Positions 1 through 9,339 of a stretch of DNA of 64,000 nucleotides are shown piece by piece (within the stretch, counting starts at the first letter, position 1; every line of letters starts with the position of its first letter). The notes beneath the pieces were generated by a model. It did not search any database. It saw nothing but the letters and a program-made list of their open reading frames with translations, and was not told the DNA's origin. This stretch comes from Novosphingobium mangrovisedimenti. Its GTDB lineage: Bacteria; Pseudomonadota; Alphaproteobacteria; Sphingomonadales; Sphingomonadaceae. Position numbers and translations under genes: made by a program. The stretch is from assembly GCF_025153475.1 (NCBI RefSeq), contig NZ_JANZXA010000011.1:105143-169142 (forward strand), written 5' to 3'.

Positions 1-155
1 GAATTCCCGCGGTCCTCGTGCAGGCCGCGCTCCTTGACATCGTTGGCGAATACCATGGGCGGCGTGAAGAACGCAGCCAGACAACCCCATGTTTCAAAAG
101 GAAAACCCGAAAACTTGCCTATGCGCTGTGCGGACAAACTTCGTGAAGTTCCGCC

Positions 156-425
156 TCAGCGCGGGATCTCGACGTAGTCGAGCTTCATCATGCGGTCGAC
201 CAGCGGCCCCCGGTATTCCTCGGGAATGGATTGGGTGCCGAGCGCCCAGGCCATGATGTCGACGTCCTCTTCCTCGATCAGCTTCTCGAACAGGTCGACG
301 TCGGCTTCGGACCAGTCGGCGTGGAAACGGTCGAAGAAGCAGCCGATCATGTAGTCGGCCTCGCGCGTGCCGCGATGCCAGGCGCGGAACTTCAGGCGGG
401 CGAGACGGGGTGAAAGCTCGGTCAT
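156..425 (-). CDS. sdhE: FAD assembly factor SdhE
   Basis: This 89-residue protein belongs to the SdhE/YgfY family (formerly DUF339). The family promotes covalent attachment of FAD to the succinate dehydrogenase flavoprotein in the cytoplasm. The signature RGTREAD is at residues 18-24, followed by an acidic helix (EEEDVDIMAW) and the conserved ending near YVEIPR. The minus frame stays open far upstream opposite recG, so the start was set at the ATG giving the normal family length. The gene is divergent from recG with 66 bases between them, an arrangement I recall from alphaproteobacteria. Confidence 0.9.
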   Translation of the reverse strand: MTELSPRLARLKFRAWHRGTREADYMIGCFFDRFHADWSEADVDLFEKLIEEEDVDIMAWALGTQSIPEEYRGPLVDRMMKLDYVEIPR

Positions 426-491
426 GGCCCCGCGCGGTAAGCGTGCACACACGCCATGGCAAGTGTCGAAACACCGCGCTAAGAGGCCACC

Positions 492-2549
492 ATGCGGCCC
501 GAAGCGCTCAATTCCCTGTTCGTCGAAGTCGAGGCGCTCGACGGTGTCGGCCCCAAGTTGCGGCGCCCGCTCGAAAAGCTGGGCCTCGCACGGATCAAGG
601 ACGTGGCCTATCACCTGCCCGATCGGTTCGTGGAGCGACGCGCGGTAACGAATCTCGACGATGCTGGCGTTGGGGAGAATATCATCGTCTCGCTGACGGT
701 GCGCGAACATCGCGCGCCATCGGGGCGGGGGCCGTTCCGCGTGCTGGCCGAGGACGAGATCGGCAATGTCTGCACACTGACCTATTTCGGCCGGGCCTCC
801 TACACAGCGAAAAAGCAGCTTCCGGTAGGGGAGCAGCGCTGGGTCGCCGGGCGGCTCGACCAGTATGGGCAGATGCTGCAGATCGTGCACCCCGAGCATG
901 TCTCGGAAAGCGCCGCCGCTCCGCTCGGCCAATTGCGCGAGGCGGTCTATCCGCTCTCCGAAGGGCTGACGCAGGGGCGCATCGCCGGACTGGCGGAGCA
1001 GGCGCTGCGGGCACTGCCCGAGCTTCCCGAGTGGATCGAGCCGGGCCTTTTGCAGCGCACGAAGTGGCCGGACTGGCGCGAGGCGCTGCGCGAGGCGCAC
1101 AAGGGGCCGAATGCCCCGGTGCGCGACCGGCTTGCCTACGACGAGCTGCTGGCCAATGCGCTCGCGCTGATGCTGGTGCGCCAGAGCAATCGCGCGCAGC
1201 ACGGCACACCGCTGGCCGGTGACGGAACGTTGCGCGGCAAGCTGCGGCTGCCCTTCACGCTGACGGGGGCGCAGAAACGGTCCATCGCGGAAATCGAAGG
1301 CGACATGGCGCAGGCCGCACCGATGCTGCGGCTGCTGCAGGGCGATGTCGGCTCGGGCAAGACGGTGGTGGCGCTGTCGGCCATGCTGATCGCGGTGGAG
1401 GCGGGGGCCCAGGCGGCCATGCTCGCCCCGACCGAGATCCTCGCCCGACAGCACTTCGAGACGCTGCGCAAGATGCTGGAAGGGACCGGGGTCGAAATCG
1501 CGCTCCTTACCGGACGTGACAAGGGCAAGGCACGCGAAGCGATCCTTATGGGCCTCGTCGGCGGTTCGATTGACATCGTGGTCGGCACGCACGCGATCTT
1601 TCAGGACACGGTGGCGTACAGGAACCTCGCACTGGTCGTGATCGACGAGCAGCACCGCTTCGGGGTCGGCCAGCGCCTGATGCTCGCGCGCAAGGGGCGC
1701 CGCACGCCGCACACGCTGGCGATGACGGCGACGCCGATCCCGCGCACGCTCACGCTCGCGCAGTATGGGGAGATGGACGTATCCCGGCTCGACGAGCTGC
1801 CGCCCGGTCGACAGGCGATCGATACGCGGGTGGTCTCGGTCGAGCGGATCGGCGATGTTGCTGGCGCGCTGGCCCGGCATTTCGAGACCGGGCAGCAGGC
1901 CTACTGGGTCTGCCCGATGGTACACGAAAGCGAGAACGACGACCTCGCTGCGGCAGAGGCCCGCTTTGCGGCACTGAAGGAGCGGTTCGGCGAAGGCGTG
2001 GTGCTGGTCCATGGCCAGCTTCGCCCCGAGGCGAAGGACGCGGCCATGGAACGGTTCGCTTCGGGTGAAGCGAAGCTGCTCGTCGCGACGACCGTGATCG
2101 AGGTCGGCGTGGACGTGCCCAACGCCACGCTGATGGTGATCGAGCAGGCCGAGCGCTTCGGTCTCGCTCAACTTCATCAACTGCGCGGCAGGGTGGGGCG
2201 CGGAAGCGAGAAATCTACGTGCCTGCTGCTGCGCGGGCAATCCTTGTCCGAAACCGCGCGCCAGCGCCTGGCCCTGATGCGCGAGACGCAGGACGGCTTC
2301 AGGCTGGCGGAAGAGGACCTGGAACTGCGCGGCGGCGGTGAACTGCTGGGTACGCGGCAATCGGGGGATACGCCGTTCCGCATCGCCAGTCTCGAGCAGA
2401 TCCAGAAGCTGCTCCCGCTGGCCCATGACGATGCACGGCTGCTCATCGAACGCGATGGCGGGCTGTCCGGACCGCGCGGAGAAGCGGCACGCTTGCTGCT
2501 CTATCTGTTCGAACGCGACTGGGGCGTGCAACTCCTGCGCGGCGGCTGA
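492..2549 (+). CDS. recG: ATP-dependent DNA helicase RecG
   Basis: This 685-residue protein is RecG, the branch-migration helicase that remodels stalled forks and Holliday junctions. The N-terminal wedge domain starts with a helix-hairpin-like stretch (VEALDGVGPKLRRPLEKLG). Walker A (GDVGSGKT) lies near residue 284, and the DEQH box in IDEQHRFGVGQR near residue 382. The TATPIPRTL motif and the C-terminal helicase half (QLRGRVGRG) follow. The length matches the family. The gene stands alone, divergent from sdhE and convergent with the TonB receptor. Confidence 0.97.
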   Translation: MRPEALNSLFVEVEALDGVGPKLRRPLEKLGLARIKDVAYHLPDRFVERRAVTNLDDAGVGENIIVSLTVREHRAPSGRGPFRVLAEDEIGNVCTLTYFGRASYTAKKQLPVGEQRWVAGRLDQYGQMLQIVHPEHVSESAAAPLGQLREAVYPLSEGLTQGRIAGLAEQALRALPELPEWIEPGLLQRTKWPDWREALREAHKGPNAPVRDRLAYDELLANALALMLVRQSNRAQHGTPLAGDGTLRGKLRLPFTLTGAQKRSIAEIEGDMAQAAPMLRLLQGDVGSGKTVVALSAMLIAVEAGAQAAMLAPTEILARQHFETLRKMLEGTGVEIALLTGRDKGKAREAILMGLVGGSIDIVVGTHAIFQDTVAYRNLALVVIDEQHRFGVGQRLMLARKGRRTPHTLAMTATPIPRTLTLAQYGEMDVSRLDELPPGRQAIDTRVVSVERIGDVAGALARHFETGQQAYWVCPMVHESENDDLAAAEARFAALKERFGEGVVLVHGQLRPEAKDAAMERFASGEAKLLVATTVIEVGVDVPNATLMVIEQAERFGLAQLHQLRGRVGRGSEKSTCLLLRGQSLSETARQRLALMRETQDGFRLAEEDLELRGGGELLGTRQSGDTPFRIASLEQIQKLLPLAHDDARLLIERDGGLSGPRGEAARLLLYLFERDWGVQLLRGG

Positions 2550-2562
2550 CATCCGCGCCACG

Positions 2563-2595
2563 AAAAAGGGCGGAGGACCTTTCGATCCCCCGCCC
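2563..2595 (-). terminator. Intrinsic terminator of the TonB receptor gene
   Basis: Read on the minus strand, a GC-rich stem (GGGCGG paired with CCGCCC, extended by inner pairs around a GAAA loop) is followed directly by five T residues. It sits about 36 bases past the receptor stop codon. It could also serve recG weakly from the other side. Confidence 0.7.
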
Positions 2596-2630
2596 GGTCA
2601 TTGGCTTGGCTACGCTGCCGTTTGAGCCGA

Positions 2631-5051
2631 TCAGCGCGAACCGAAGGCGTAGCGCACGTTGAGGCCGAACTCACGCGGCGCAGTGGTAGTTACCGCCGTG
2701 TAGCTGCTGGTGTAGGTGGCCGCAGCGCCACCCGCAGCGAGGTTGCGATAAGACGTGAACAGCGGGTCGCCGCGCGTCAGGGTCTTGGTGGTGTCGAGCA
2801 GATTCTTCGCGAACAGCGAAATCGACCATGCACCATCGGGTGAACGAATACCCGTGTACAGGTTCACCAGACCATAGGAGCCGACATCATCGTAGATGTT
2901 GGTCGGGTCGGCGCGGGAATTGCCGTTGAAGTTCACCAGGCCGCGGACATAAGCTTCAACCGCATCCGAAACCTCGTACCGGTATTCGGACGTCAGCGTT
3001 GCACTGAAGGGGGACTGGAAGCCCGAGCGCTGGGAGACGGTGCAAGCAGAGAGGTTGTCGCTGCCCACCACGGCCTGAAGTTCGGCAAGGCTCGGGGCGG
3101 AGGTCGTGCCGTCAGGCACGCCGTCGCCGTTGAGGTCGTTGCACGGGATCGTACCGTTCTTGATCTTGCCGATCGAGTAGGCGGCAGTGAGCCCGACGTC
3201 CCAATTGTCGGTCACGGCCACAGACAGATCGCCTTCGACGCCGTTCACTTCCACCGGCACAGCGCCGACGAAATTGAACTGGGCGACTTCCTGATAGGTG
3301 GTGCCCGATGTGCGGTCATACGCTGTGTTCACGTAATACACGCCCTGGCCCGGCACACGGTAGGGGTAGTTGTTGAACTTCTGGTGGTAGGCCGTCAGGT
3401 TCAGGTGGGCACGACCGCCCAGAATGGTGCTCTTCAGGCCAATTTCGTAAGACTTCGACGTCTCGGCCGGAAGGTTCAGGAGGCTCTGTTCCAGAGCCGA
3501 CTGGCTGAGGCTAAAGTCACCCACGACGTTCAGGCCCGGACGCCAGGAACTGCCCGTGCTCGCATAGATCATCAGGTCAGGCGTGAAATTGTGCTTCACG
3601 GAAGCGCTGTAGATCCACTTCTTCGCATTCTGGCCATCGGACGAGACCGTAATGCCGCCAACGACCAGGCCATTCACGTCGCGATAGTCGATATGACGAA
3701 GGCCGCCCGCAATTTCGGTGCTCTCGCCGATGTGGGCGGTCAGGTTACCGAAGAACGACTGCTCGTGCGAATGACCTGTGCGTTCGATGTCGGTGACGAC
3801 GTAATCGGTGAGGCCGGGCGCCAAGCTCGATCCCAAAATGCCGCTATCCGGATTATACGGATTGGGGGCGCCAAGGATCGTGCGGCTAACCAGGTCGGTC
3901 GGCGTGGTGCTCTTGTAGTCGAAGAACCCGACGACGTAGTCGAACATTTCGAGCAGTCGGGCATCGTTCTGCAGACGAACTTCATGCGACGTCGATGAAA
4001 CGTCAGAGTAATTGTCGCGGAAGATGTCGCCCGAGAAGAAGTTGCCCTTGTCCTGGTTCTCATGGCCCCAGATCTCCTGGGTGTAGTGCTGCCCTTGGTA
4101 GATGAGCACCTGCCCCAGCGCGGAACCTTCGGCACGCCAGTTGTAGATGTTGTAGATCTGGCGGGTATCCAGGCCATGCTCCATGTTGGAGAGGCGGTCC
4201 GACGACGCGATGTAGACGGGGCTGGCGCCCGCATCGGGGTTCACTTCGCTGAAAGAGGCGACCTGCGTGTAGGCGCGGGCCGTGCGGTCCAGACGCTGAT
4301 ACATGCCTTCCAGCTTCAGCCAGTCGGTCGGCTGAACGAGGATGGAGATGCGGCCGCTCTTGGTTCGCGAAAAGGGATCCTTGGTGGAATAGATCGAACG
4401 GACGCGGTCGCCTTCATTCTCGTCCCACACACCGGCAGCACGGATGGCCGCAATGCCTTCGATCACGGGGATGTTGACGCCGCCCTTGAAATTGAGGGTG
4501 CCGATGTCGTTCGCGGTCATGTCCGCGAAGCCGCCGTATTCGTAAAGGTCGGGCTTCTTGGCAGTGACCGTGATCGAGCCCGAGGGGGATGCACGACCGC
4601 GCAGGGTGCCCTGCGGACCGCGCTGCACTTCGATCATGCCGATGTCATACATCTGCTGAAGGATAACGCCGGCCGTGATCGGCGCGTCGTTGAAATAGAA
4701 TTCGACGGTCGGGTTGTTGCCGCTGGCGCTGACGTCGAAATTGACACCGCGCAGCTTGGCACCACCGCCCACGCCGTTGGATTCGGTGTCCATCTGCAGG
4801 CCCGGGACGATAGCAGCAACGTCCTGGAAGCTGCGCATGTTCAGCTTGCTGACCTGATCGGCCGACACGGTGTCGATCACAGCGGGAACGTCCTGCACGT
4901 CTTCGGCGCGGCGACGCGTCTGAACGATGATGACGTTTTCGGTGTACGAGGATTCGGTGCTGGCTTCGGTGTCGGCATCCTGAGCCAAAGCGGGCGTTGA
5001 AAGAGCTGCCACGCTCGCAGAGCACAGCAGCAGAGTCGAAAGAAGACGCAT
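2631..5051 (-). CDS. TonB-dependent outer membrane receptor
   Basis: This protein of about 806 residues is a TonB-dependent receptor. It has a signal peptide (MRLLSTLLLCSASVAALSTPALAQ), a TonB-box-like stretch (ENVIIVQTRRR), a plug domain (DVPAVIDTVSADQVSKL, then VQRGPQGTLRGRASPSG) and a long beta-barrel ending in an aromatic strand (FGLNVRYAFGSR). The start at 5051 was chosen because GGGAGAG lies 5 bases upstream; an in-frame ATG at 5063 would lack a ribosome site. The substrate cannot be told from sequence: siderophores, sugars or aromatics are all possible in sphingomonads. It is a single gene with its own promoter region, which carries unusual repeats. Confidence 0.93.
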   Translation of the reverse strand: MRLLSTLLLCSASVAALSTPALAQDADTEASTESSYTENVIIVQTRRRAEDVQDVPAVIDTVSADQVSKLNMRSFQDVAAIVPGLQMDTESNGVGGGAKLRGVNFDVSASGNNPTVEFYFNDAPITAGVILQQMYDIGMIEVQRGPQGTLRGRASPSGSITVTAKKPDLYEYGGFADMTANDIGTLNFKGGVNIPVIEGIAAIRAAGVWDENEGDRVRSIYSTKDPFSRTKSGRISILVQPTDWLKLEGMYQRLDRTARAYTQVASFSEVNPDAGASPVYIASSDRLSNMEHGLDTRQIYNIYNWRAEGSALGQVLIYQGQHYTQEIWGHENQDKGNFFSGDIFRDNYSDVSSTSHEVRLQNDARLLEMFDYVVGFFDYKSTTPTDLVSRTILGAPNPYNPDSGILGSSLAPGLTDYVVTDIERTGHSHEQSFFGNLTAHIGESTEIAGGLRHIDYRDVNGLVVGGITVSSDGQNAKKWIYSASVKHNFTPDLMIYASTGSSWRPGLNVVGDFSLSQSALEQSLLNLPAETSKSYEIGLKSTILGGRAHLNLTAYHQKFNNYPYRVPGQGVYYVNTAYDRTSGTTYQEVAQFNFVGAVPVEVNGVEGDLSVAVTDNWDVGLTAAYSIGKIKNGTIPCNDLNGDGVPDGTTSAPSLAELQAVVGSDNLSACTVSQRSGFQSPFSATLTSEYRYEVSDAVEAYVRGLVNFNGNSRADPTNIYDDVGSYGLVNLYTGIRSPDGAWSISLFAKNLLDTTKTLTRGDPLFTSYRNLAAGGAAATYTSSYTAVTTTAPREFGLNVRYAFGSR

Positions 5052-5413
5052 ATTCTCTCCCATGAGATGGTGTCAGGACTGAATGTTCCTTGCGCGCAGG
5101 AACTGAAACCGCCTCAGTTTTGTGTCAACGTGTCTCGTGCGAAGATTACGCGCCAGCGATACATAGTGACTTCGCGGCAACGGATCGGGAGAGAAGTGCA
5201 CCGCAAACGCCCTCTGGAAGGGCGAAAATCGCCAATTCAGCCATTCGATCCATCGGCGCGAACGGCGATGTCAGGAGGCCCGCCCAGTGGGCACGCGCGA
5301 TTCGCAGGTTCAGAGATGGGTGTCAGGACTGAATGGGCGCATCGCCGCCGCGCACGCACCACCACGATGCGCCCATTCGCGCGGTGGTGATGTATGGTGT
5401 TTTATGCGTAAAA
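5052..5413 (-). promoter_or_regulatory. Upstream region of TonB receptor: repeats, hairpin, promoter candidate
   Basis: This 362-base gap contains no convincing gene. A near-perfect direct repeat of about 22 bases (core TGTCAGGACTGAATG) occurs at 5064-5085 and 5313-5335. A perfect 14-bp inverted repeat pairs 5331-5344 with 5365-5378 across a 20-base loop, just downstream of tRNA-Pro. On the minus strand TTGACA at 5123-5128 is a good -35 box; the matching -10 (TCAGTT) is weak. The hairpin may end the tRNA transcript, and the repeat in the leader may be a regulator site. Both roles are inference. Confidence 0.45.
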
Positions 5414-5490
5414 TGGTCGGGGAGAGAGGATTCGAACCTCCGGCCCCTGCCTCCCGAAGACAGTGCTCTACCAGGCTGAGCTACTCCCCG
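5414..5490 (-). tRNA. tRNA-Pro (anticodon CGG)
   Basis: A 77-base cloverleaf with encoded CCA. The acceptor stem CGGGGAG pairs with CTCCCCG. The anticodon stem CTGTC/GGCAG holds the loop TTCGGGA, giving anticodon CGG. The T-arm contains GGTTCGAATCC. Confidence 0.95.
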
Positions 5491-5802
5491 ACCGATCGTG
5501 CCGCGTTAAAGCGGCCCGAGGCAGGAGCGCGCCTATAGAGAGCGATTCAGAAGGTGGCAAGGGAACAATGTGCAAATCGTGCAACCCTTTTTCACTTACG
5601 CTGATTTAGGCACCGGCTTCTGTGATCAGCGCTATCCCAGGAGCAGGGGACAGGGCTGGCTTTGCGGACGGATTCCAGTCGGGCGTAACTCTTTCCCGGT
5701 TCTTTTCCTCGCGGCCGGCGAGGGCTAGGTCCCTTTCTATATTGCACGGGCGTGCTGCAGGCCTTGTCGAGAGGGGCTCACGTCATTCCTGGAGGGACAT
5801 TC
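5491..5802. other. Intergenic region tRNA-Pro / thyA
   Basis: These 312 bases hold no gene I can support. They separate the minus-strand tRNA-Pro from plus-strand thyA, so both promoters should lie here. A good ribosome-binding site (GGAGGG at 5791-5796) decides the thyA start. Confidence 0.4.
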
Positions 5803-6738
5803 ATGCCGTCGAGTTCCGTTCCGCACTACGAGTACCAGTATCTCGGCCTGTTGCGGGAAGTGTGGGAACATGGCGACGAGAGGCGCGACCGCACGGGCGT
5901 AGGGACCCGTTCGCTGTTCGGACCATCCATGCGCTTCGATCTTTCCGGCGATGCCGTACCGCTGCTCACGACCAAGCGCGTGGCCTGGAAGACCGCTGCG
6001 CGCGAAATGCTGTGGTTCCTGACCGGCGATACGAACATTCGCGAACTCGTCCGTCAGAAAGTCCATATCTGGACCGACTGGCCGCTCGACCGCTTTCGGC
6101 GCGAAACGGGTGAAGAGATAGATCGCGATGCGTTCGAAGCACGCATTCTCGAGGACGATTCGTTCGCCGAACGCTGGGGCGATCTCGGGCCGGTCTACGG
6201 CAAGCAGTGGGTAAGCTGGGATACTTACGAGCCTGCCGGCGAGGGGCTGTTCCGGCGCGGAAAGCCGATCAATCAGATCGCGCAGCTGGTGGAAGATATT
6301 CGCCACAATCCGACATCGCGCCGCCTCCTGTTTACTGGCTGGAATGTCGCAGAGCTTGGCGGCATGGCCCTGCCGCCCTGCCACATGACCTATCAGTATC
6401 ATGTCGCCGGCGGCCGGCTGTCGGGCATGTTGTGGCAGCGATCGTGCGATCTAGGGCTGGGCTTTGCGTTCAATGCCTTTTCGGCAGCGATGTTGTTGCG
6501 GATGCTGGCGCAGCAATGCGATCTCGAACCCGGCGAACTGGTCTGGAGCGGCGGCGACACGCATGTCTATCTGAACCACGAACATCTCGTGCAGGAACAA
6601 CTCGCACGCACGCCGCGCAGCCATCCCGTCCTGAAGATCAAGCGCAAGCCCGACACGATCTTCGATTACCGGATCGAGGACTTCGAGGTGCTCGACTACG
6701 ATCCACACCCTCACATAGCCGCCCCCGTCGCCGTGTGA
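5803..6738 (+). CDS. thyA: Thymidylate synthase
   Basis: This 311-residue ThyA makes dTMP from dUMP using methylenetetrahydrofolate. The nucleotide-binding start (RTGVGTRSLFG), the catalytic cysteine in LPPCHMTYQYHV (Cys193) and the folate region (RSCDLGLGFAFN) are present. It is longer than the 264-residue E. coli enzyme because of an insert after WLFTGDTNI-like residues, as in other long ThyA forms. The start at 5803 is favoured over an in-frame codon at 5752 because GGAGGG lies 6 bases before it. Confidence 0.97.
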   Translation: MPSSSVPHYEYQYLGLLREVWEHGDERRDRTGVGTRSLFGPSMRFDLSGDAVPLLTTKRVAWKTAAREMLWFLTGDTNIRELVRQKVHIWTDWPLDRFRRETGEEIDRDAFEARILEDDSFAERWGDLGPVYGKQWVSWDTYEPAGEGLFRRGKPINQIAQLVEDIRHNPTSRRLLFTGWNVAELGGMALPPCHMTYQYHVAGGRLSGMLWQRSCDLGLGFAFNAFSAAMLLRMLAQQCDLEPGELVWSGGDTHVYLNHEHLVQEQLARTPRSHPVLKIKRKPDTIFDYRIEDFEVLDYDPHPHIAAPVAV

Positions 6739-6886
6739 CGCCGCATGTGCGGTGTCGCGGTGTATTTCGGGCCGGGGCATATCCACGTAGTACGTGCGCG
6801 CACGTTATGGCGCCCGTGTCAAACTTTGCCGGATGCCGGGCGTTTATAAAGGGATAGCCCGGGCGCGAAAGGGTGGCACTGAGCGA

Positions 6887-6917
6887 TTGACATTGCTGCA
6901 GTGAGTAATATTATAAC
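6887..6917 (+). promoter_or_regulatory. Sigma-70-type promoter of the branched-chain dehydrogenase operon
   Basis: A consensus TTGACA at 6887-6892 is followed after 16 bases by TATTAT at 6909-6914 (TATAAC overlaps at 6912). This AT-rich patch is conspicuous in its GC-rich surroundings. Transcription from it would start near 6922, which supports the downstream start codon of the E1 alpha gene. Confidence 0.6.
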
Positions 6918-6978
6918 TCTCACGCAGAATATTGATGCTCAGGGTTCTCGCGACCCGATCATGGCGGGAGAGCACAAG

Positions 6979-8277
6979 ATGACCACAGGTCAGGCCCCTT
7001 CGGACAAACGGCGCGGAAATTTGCCGCCGTTGGAATTTCACGTTCCCGAGCCTTGTTACCGGCCGGGTGACGTTGTCGACTATTCGCATCTGGAGATCCC
7101 CGAAGCGGGAACGGTGCGTCGGCCCGACGAGGCTTGCGAGGCCCGCGAGACCTGGCCGCTGACGTCCGACCTGATCCGCGTTCTCGATGACGAGGATCAC
7201 GCCGTCGGCCCGTGGAATCCCGGCCTCGATGCCGAAACGCTGCGCCGCATCCTGCGCACCATGGCGCTTACACGTGCTTTCGACGATCGCATGTATCGTG
7301 GCCAGCGGCAGGGCAAGACCAGCTTCTATATGAAGAGCACTGGCGAAGAGGCGATTTCCGTGGCCTGCGCCTTTGCCCTTGCCAGCGATGACATGGTATT
7401 TCCCAGCTATCGCCAGCAGGGCATCCTGATTTCGCGCGGCTATCCTCTCGTCGAGATGATCAACCAGATCTACTCGAACCGCGCCGACCGGCTGAAAGGG
7501 CGGCAGTTGCCGATCATGTATTCGGCAAAGGACTATGGATTCTTCACGATCTCCGGCAACCTTGCCACACAATTCCCGCAGGCCGTGGGCTGGGCCATGG
7601 CGAGTGCGATCAAGGGCGATACGCGCATCGCGACCAGCTTCATCGGCGAGGGATCGAGCGCGGAGGGAGATTTCCACGCGGCGATGACGTTCGCTGCCGT
7701 CTACAACGCGCCGGTGGTGCTCAACGTGGTGAACAACCAGTGGGCGATTTCGAGCTTCTCCGGCTTTGCCGGGGCTGAGCGAACGACGTTTGCCGCACGC
7801 GCGGCAGGCTACGGAATCGCGGGCCTGCGAGTCGACGGCAACGATGCGCTCGCGGTCTATGCGGCGATGGACTGGGCGGCCAACCGCGCCCGGGCCAACA
7901 AGGGGCCGACGCTTATCGAACATTTCACCTATCGCGCCGAGGGCCATTCGACCTCGGATGATCCGAGCGCCTACCGTTCCGCGCGCGAAGCCGAGGAATG
8001 GCCGCTCGGCGATCCGATCATGCGCCTGAAGAATCACCTCGTGGCTATGGGGGAATGGTCCGAGGAACAGCATGCGGAGATGGACCGCGTGCTGGCCGAG
8101 GACGTTCGCGCGGCCACCAAGGAGGCCGAAAAGAACGGCATCCTGGGACACGGTCTGCATCATCCGTTCCATACGATGTTCGAGGACGTTTTCGAGGAAC
8201 TGCCCTGGCACCTGGAAGAGCAGGCCGAACAGGCCATCAGCGAGCGCCGGACGAAATGGCCGGAGTGGAAGGAGTAG
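6979..8277 (+). CDS. bkdA1: Branched-chain 2-oxoacid dehydrogenase E1, alpha subunit
   Basis: This 432-residue thiamine-diphosphate enzyme subunit decarboxylates branched-chain 2-oxoacids derived from valine, leucine and isoleucine. The TPP-binding motif GEGSSAEGDFHAAM...NNQWAIS begins near residue 222, and the phosphorylation-loop-like region YRAEGHSTSDDPSAYR follows. The N-terminal extension of about 70 residues before the core is typical of BkdA1 and argues against pyruvate dehydrogenase E1. The start at 6979 lies downstream of the promoter and 9 bases after GGGAG. It opens a three-gene operon; no E3 gene is present, so lipoamide dehydrogenase must be encoded elsewhere. Confidence 0.92.
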   Translation: MTTGQAPSDKRRGNLPPLEFHVPEPCYRPGDVVDYSHLEIPEAGTVRRPDEACEARETWPLTSDLIRVLDDEDHAVGPWNPGLDAETLRRILRTMALTRAFDDRMYRGQRQGKTSFYMKSTGEEAISVACAFALASDDMVFPSYRQQGILISRGYPLVEMINQIYSNRADRLKGRQLPIMYSAKDYGFFTISGNLATQFPQAVGWAMASAIKGDTRIATSFIGEGSSAEGDFHAAMTFAAVYNAPVVLNVVNNQWAISSFSGFAGAERTTFAARAAGYGIAGLRVDGNDALAVYAAMDWAANRARANKGPTLIEHFTYRAEGHSTSDDPSAYRSAREAEEWPLGDPIMRLKNHLVAMGEWSEEQHAEMDRVLAEDVRAATKEAEKNGILGHGLHHPFHTMFEDVFEELPWHLEEQAEQAISERRTKWPEWKE

Positions 8278-8282
8278 GGGAT

Positions 8283-9335
8283 ATGCTGGAAGAGGAACCC
8301 GTCAGCCTCCACGAGGCGCCGACCCGCTCGCTCAATATGATCGAAGCGATCAACGATGCGCTCGACATCATGATGTCTCACGATCCCGACGTCGTGATCA
8401 TGGGCGAGGATGTCGGCTATTTCGGCGGCGTTTTCCGGGCCACGGCGGGCCTGCAGAAAAAGTACGGCATGAACCGGGTGTTCGATTCGCCGATCAACGA
8501 GTGCGGTATCGTCGGGGCCGCTGTCGGGATGGCCGCCTACGGGCTTCGGCCGGTGCCCGAGATCCAGTTCGCGGACTATATATATCCAGGCCTGGACCAG
8601 CTCGTCTCGGAAGCTGCTCGCCTGCGGTATCGTTCGGCGGGAGAATTCATCGCGCCGATCACGATTCGCTCGCCATTCGGCGGCGGCATCTTCGGCGGGC
8701 AGACGCACAGCCAGAGCCCGGAGGCGCTGTTTACGCACGTCGCCGGCCTCAAGACCGTGATTCCCTCGACGCCGCACGACGCCAAAGGGCTGTTGATCGC
8801 CGCGATCGAGGACAACGATCCGGTGGTCTTCTTCGAGCCCAAGCGCATCTACAACGGCCCATTCGATGGAAACTACGACAGCCCTTCGAGGACCTGGAAG
8901 GCGCATCCCGGCGGCAAAGTGCCCGAAGGCTATTATTCGATTCCGCTCGGCAAGGCGCGCACGGTGCGCGAAGGTTCCGCGCTGACCGTGCTGGTGTACG
9001 GCACCATGGTGCACGTGGCGGAGGCGGTGCTGGAAGCAAAGGGCGTCGATGCAGAGATCATCGACTTGCGCACGCTGGTGCCGCTCGACATCGAGGCTGT
9101 GGAAAAGTCTGTCGAGAAGACGGGGAAATGCCTGGTGATACACGAGGCAACCCGCACCTCCGGCTTCGGCGCCGAACTCGTCGCGCTCGTGCAGGAGCGC
9201 TGCTTCTATCACCTCGAAGCGCCCATAGAGCGCGTGACCGGCTTCGACACGCCGTATCCGCACAGCCTCGAGTGGGCATATTTTCCGGGTCCCGTCCGCA
9301 TCGGCGAAGCGGTGGACCGGCTGATGAAGGATTGA
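8283..9335 (+). CDS. bkdA2: Branched-chain 2-oxoacid dehydrogenase E1, beta subunit
   Basis: This 350-residue partner of E1 alpha completes the alpha2beta2 decarboxylase. Recognisable stretches are NMIEAINDALDIMM, VIMGEDVGYFGGVFRAT, the potassium/TPP region PEIQFADYIYPGLDQLVSEAARLRYRS (start of domain) and the C-terminal DLRTLVPLDIEAVEKSVEKTGK. It starts five bases after the alpha stop behind a GGAGTAGGGG ribosome site, so the two genes are probably translated together. Confidence 0.93.
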   Translation: MLEEEPVSLHEAPTRSLNMIEAINDALDIMMSHDPDVVIMGEDVGYFGGVFRATAGLQKKYGMNRVFDSPINECGIVGAAVGMAAYGLRPVPEIQFADYIYPGLDQLVSEAARLRYRSAGEFIAPITIRSPFGGGIFGGQTHSQSPEALFTHVAGLKTVIPSTPHDAKGLLIAAIEDNDPVVFFEPKRIYNGPFDGNYDSPSRTWKAHPGGKVPEGYYSIPLGKARTVREGSALTVLVYGTMVHVAEAVLEAKGVDAEIIDLRTLVPLDIEAVEKSVEKTGKCLVIHEATRTSGFGAELVALVQERCFYHLEAPIERVTGFDTPYPHSLEWAYFPGPVRIGEAVDRLMKD

Positions 9336-9339
9336 TCAG

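Noticed and set aside
1..75. Possible start of a minus-strand gene (MVFANDVKERGLHEDRG)
   Set aside because: Only about 18 codons inside the window and no ribosome site; cannot be judged.
426..2561. Long open frame opposite recG on the minus strand, continuous with sdhE
   Set aside because: Composition is typical of an antisense shadow (Arg/Ala/Gln-rich, no family motif); only the last 89 codons match SdhE.
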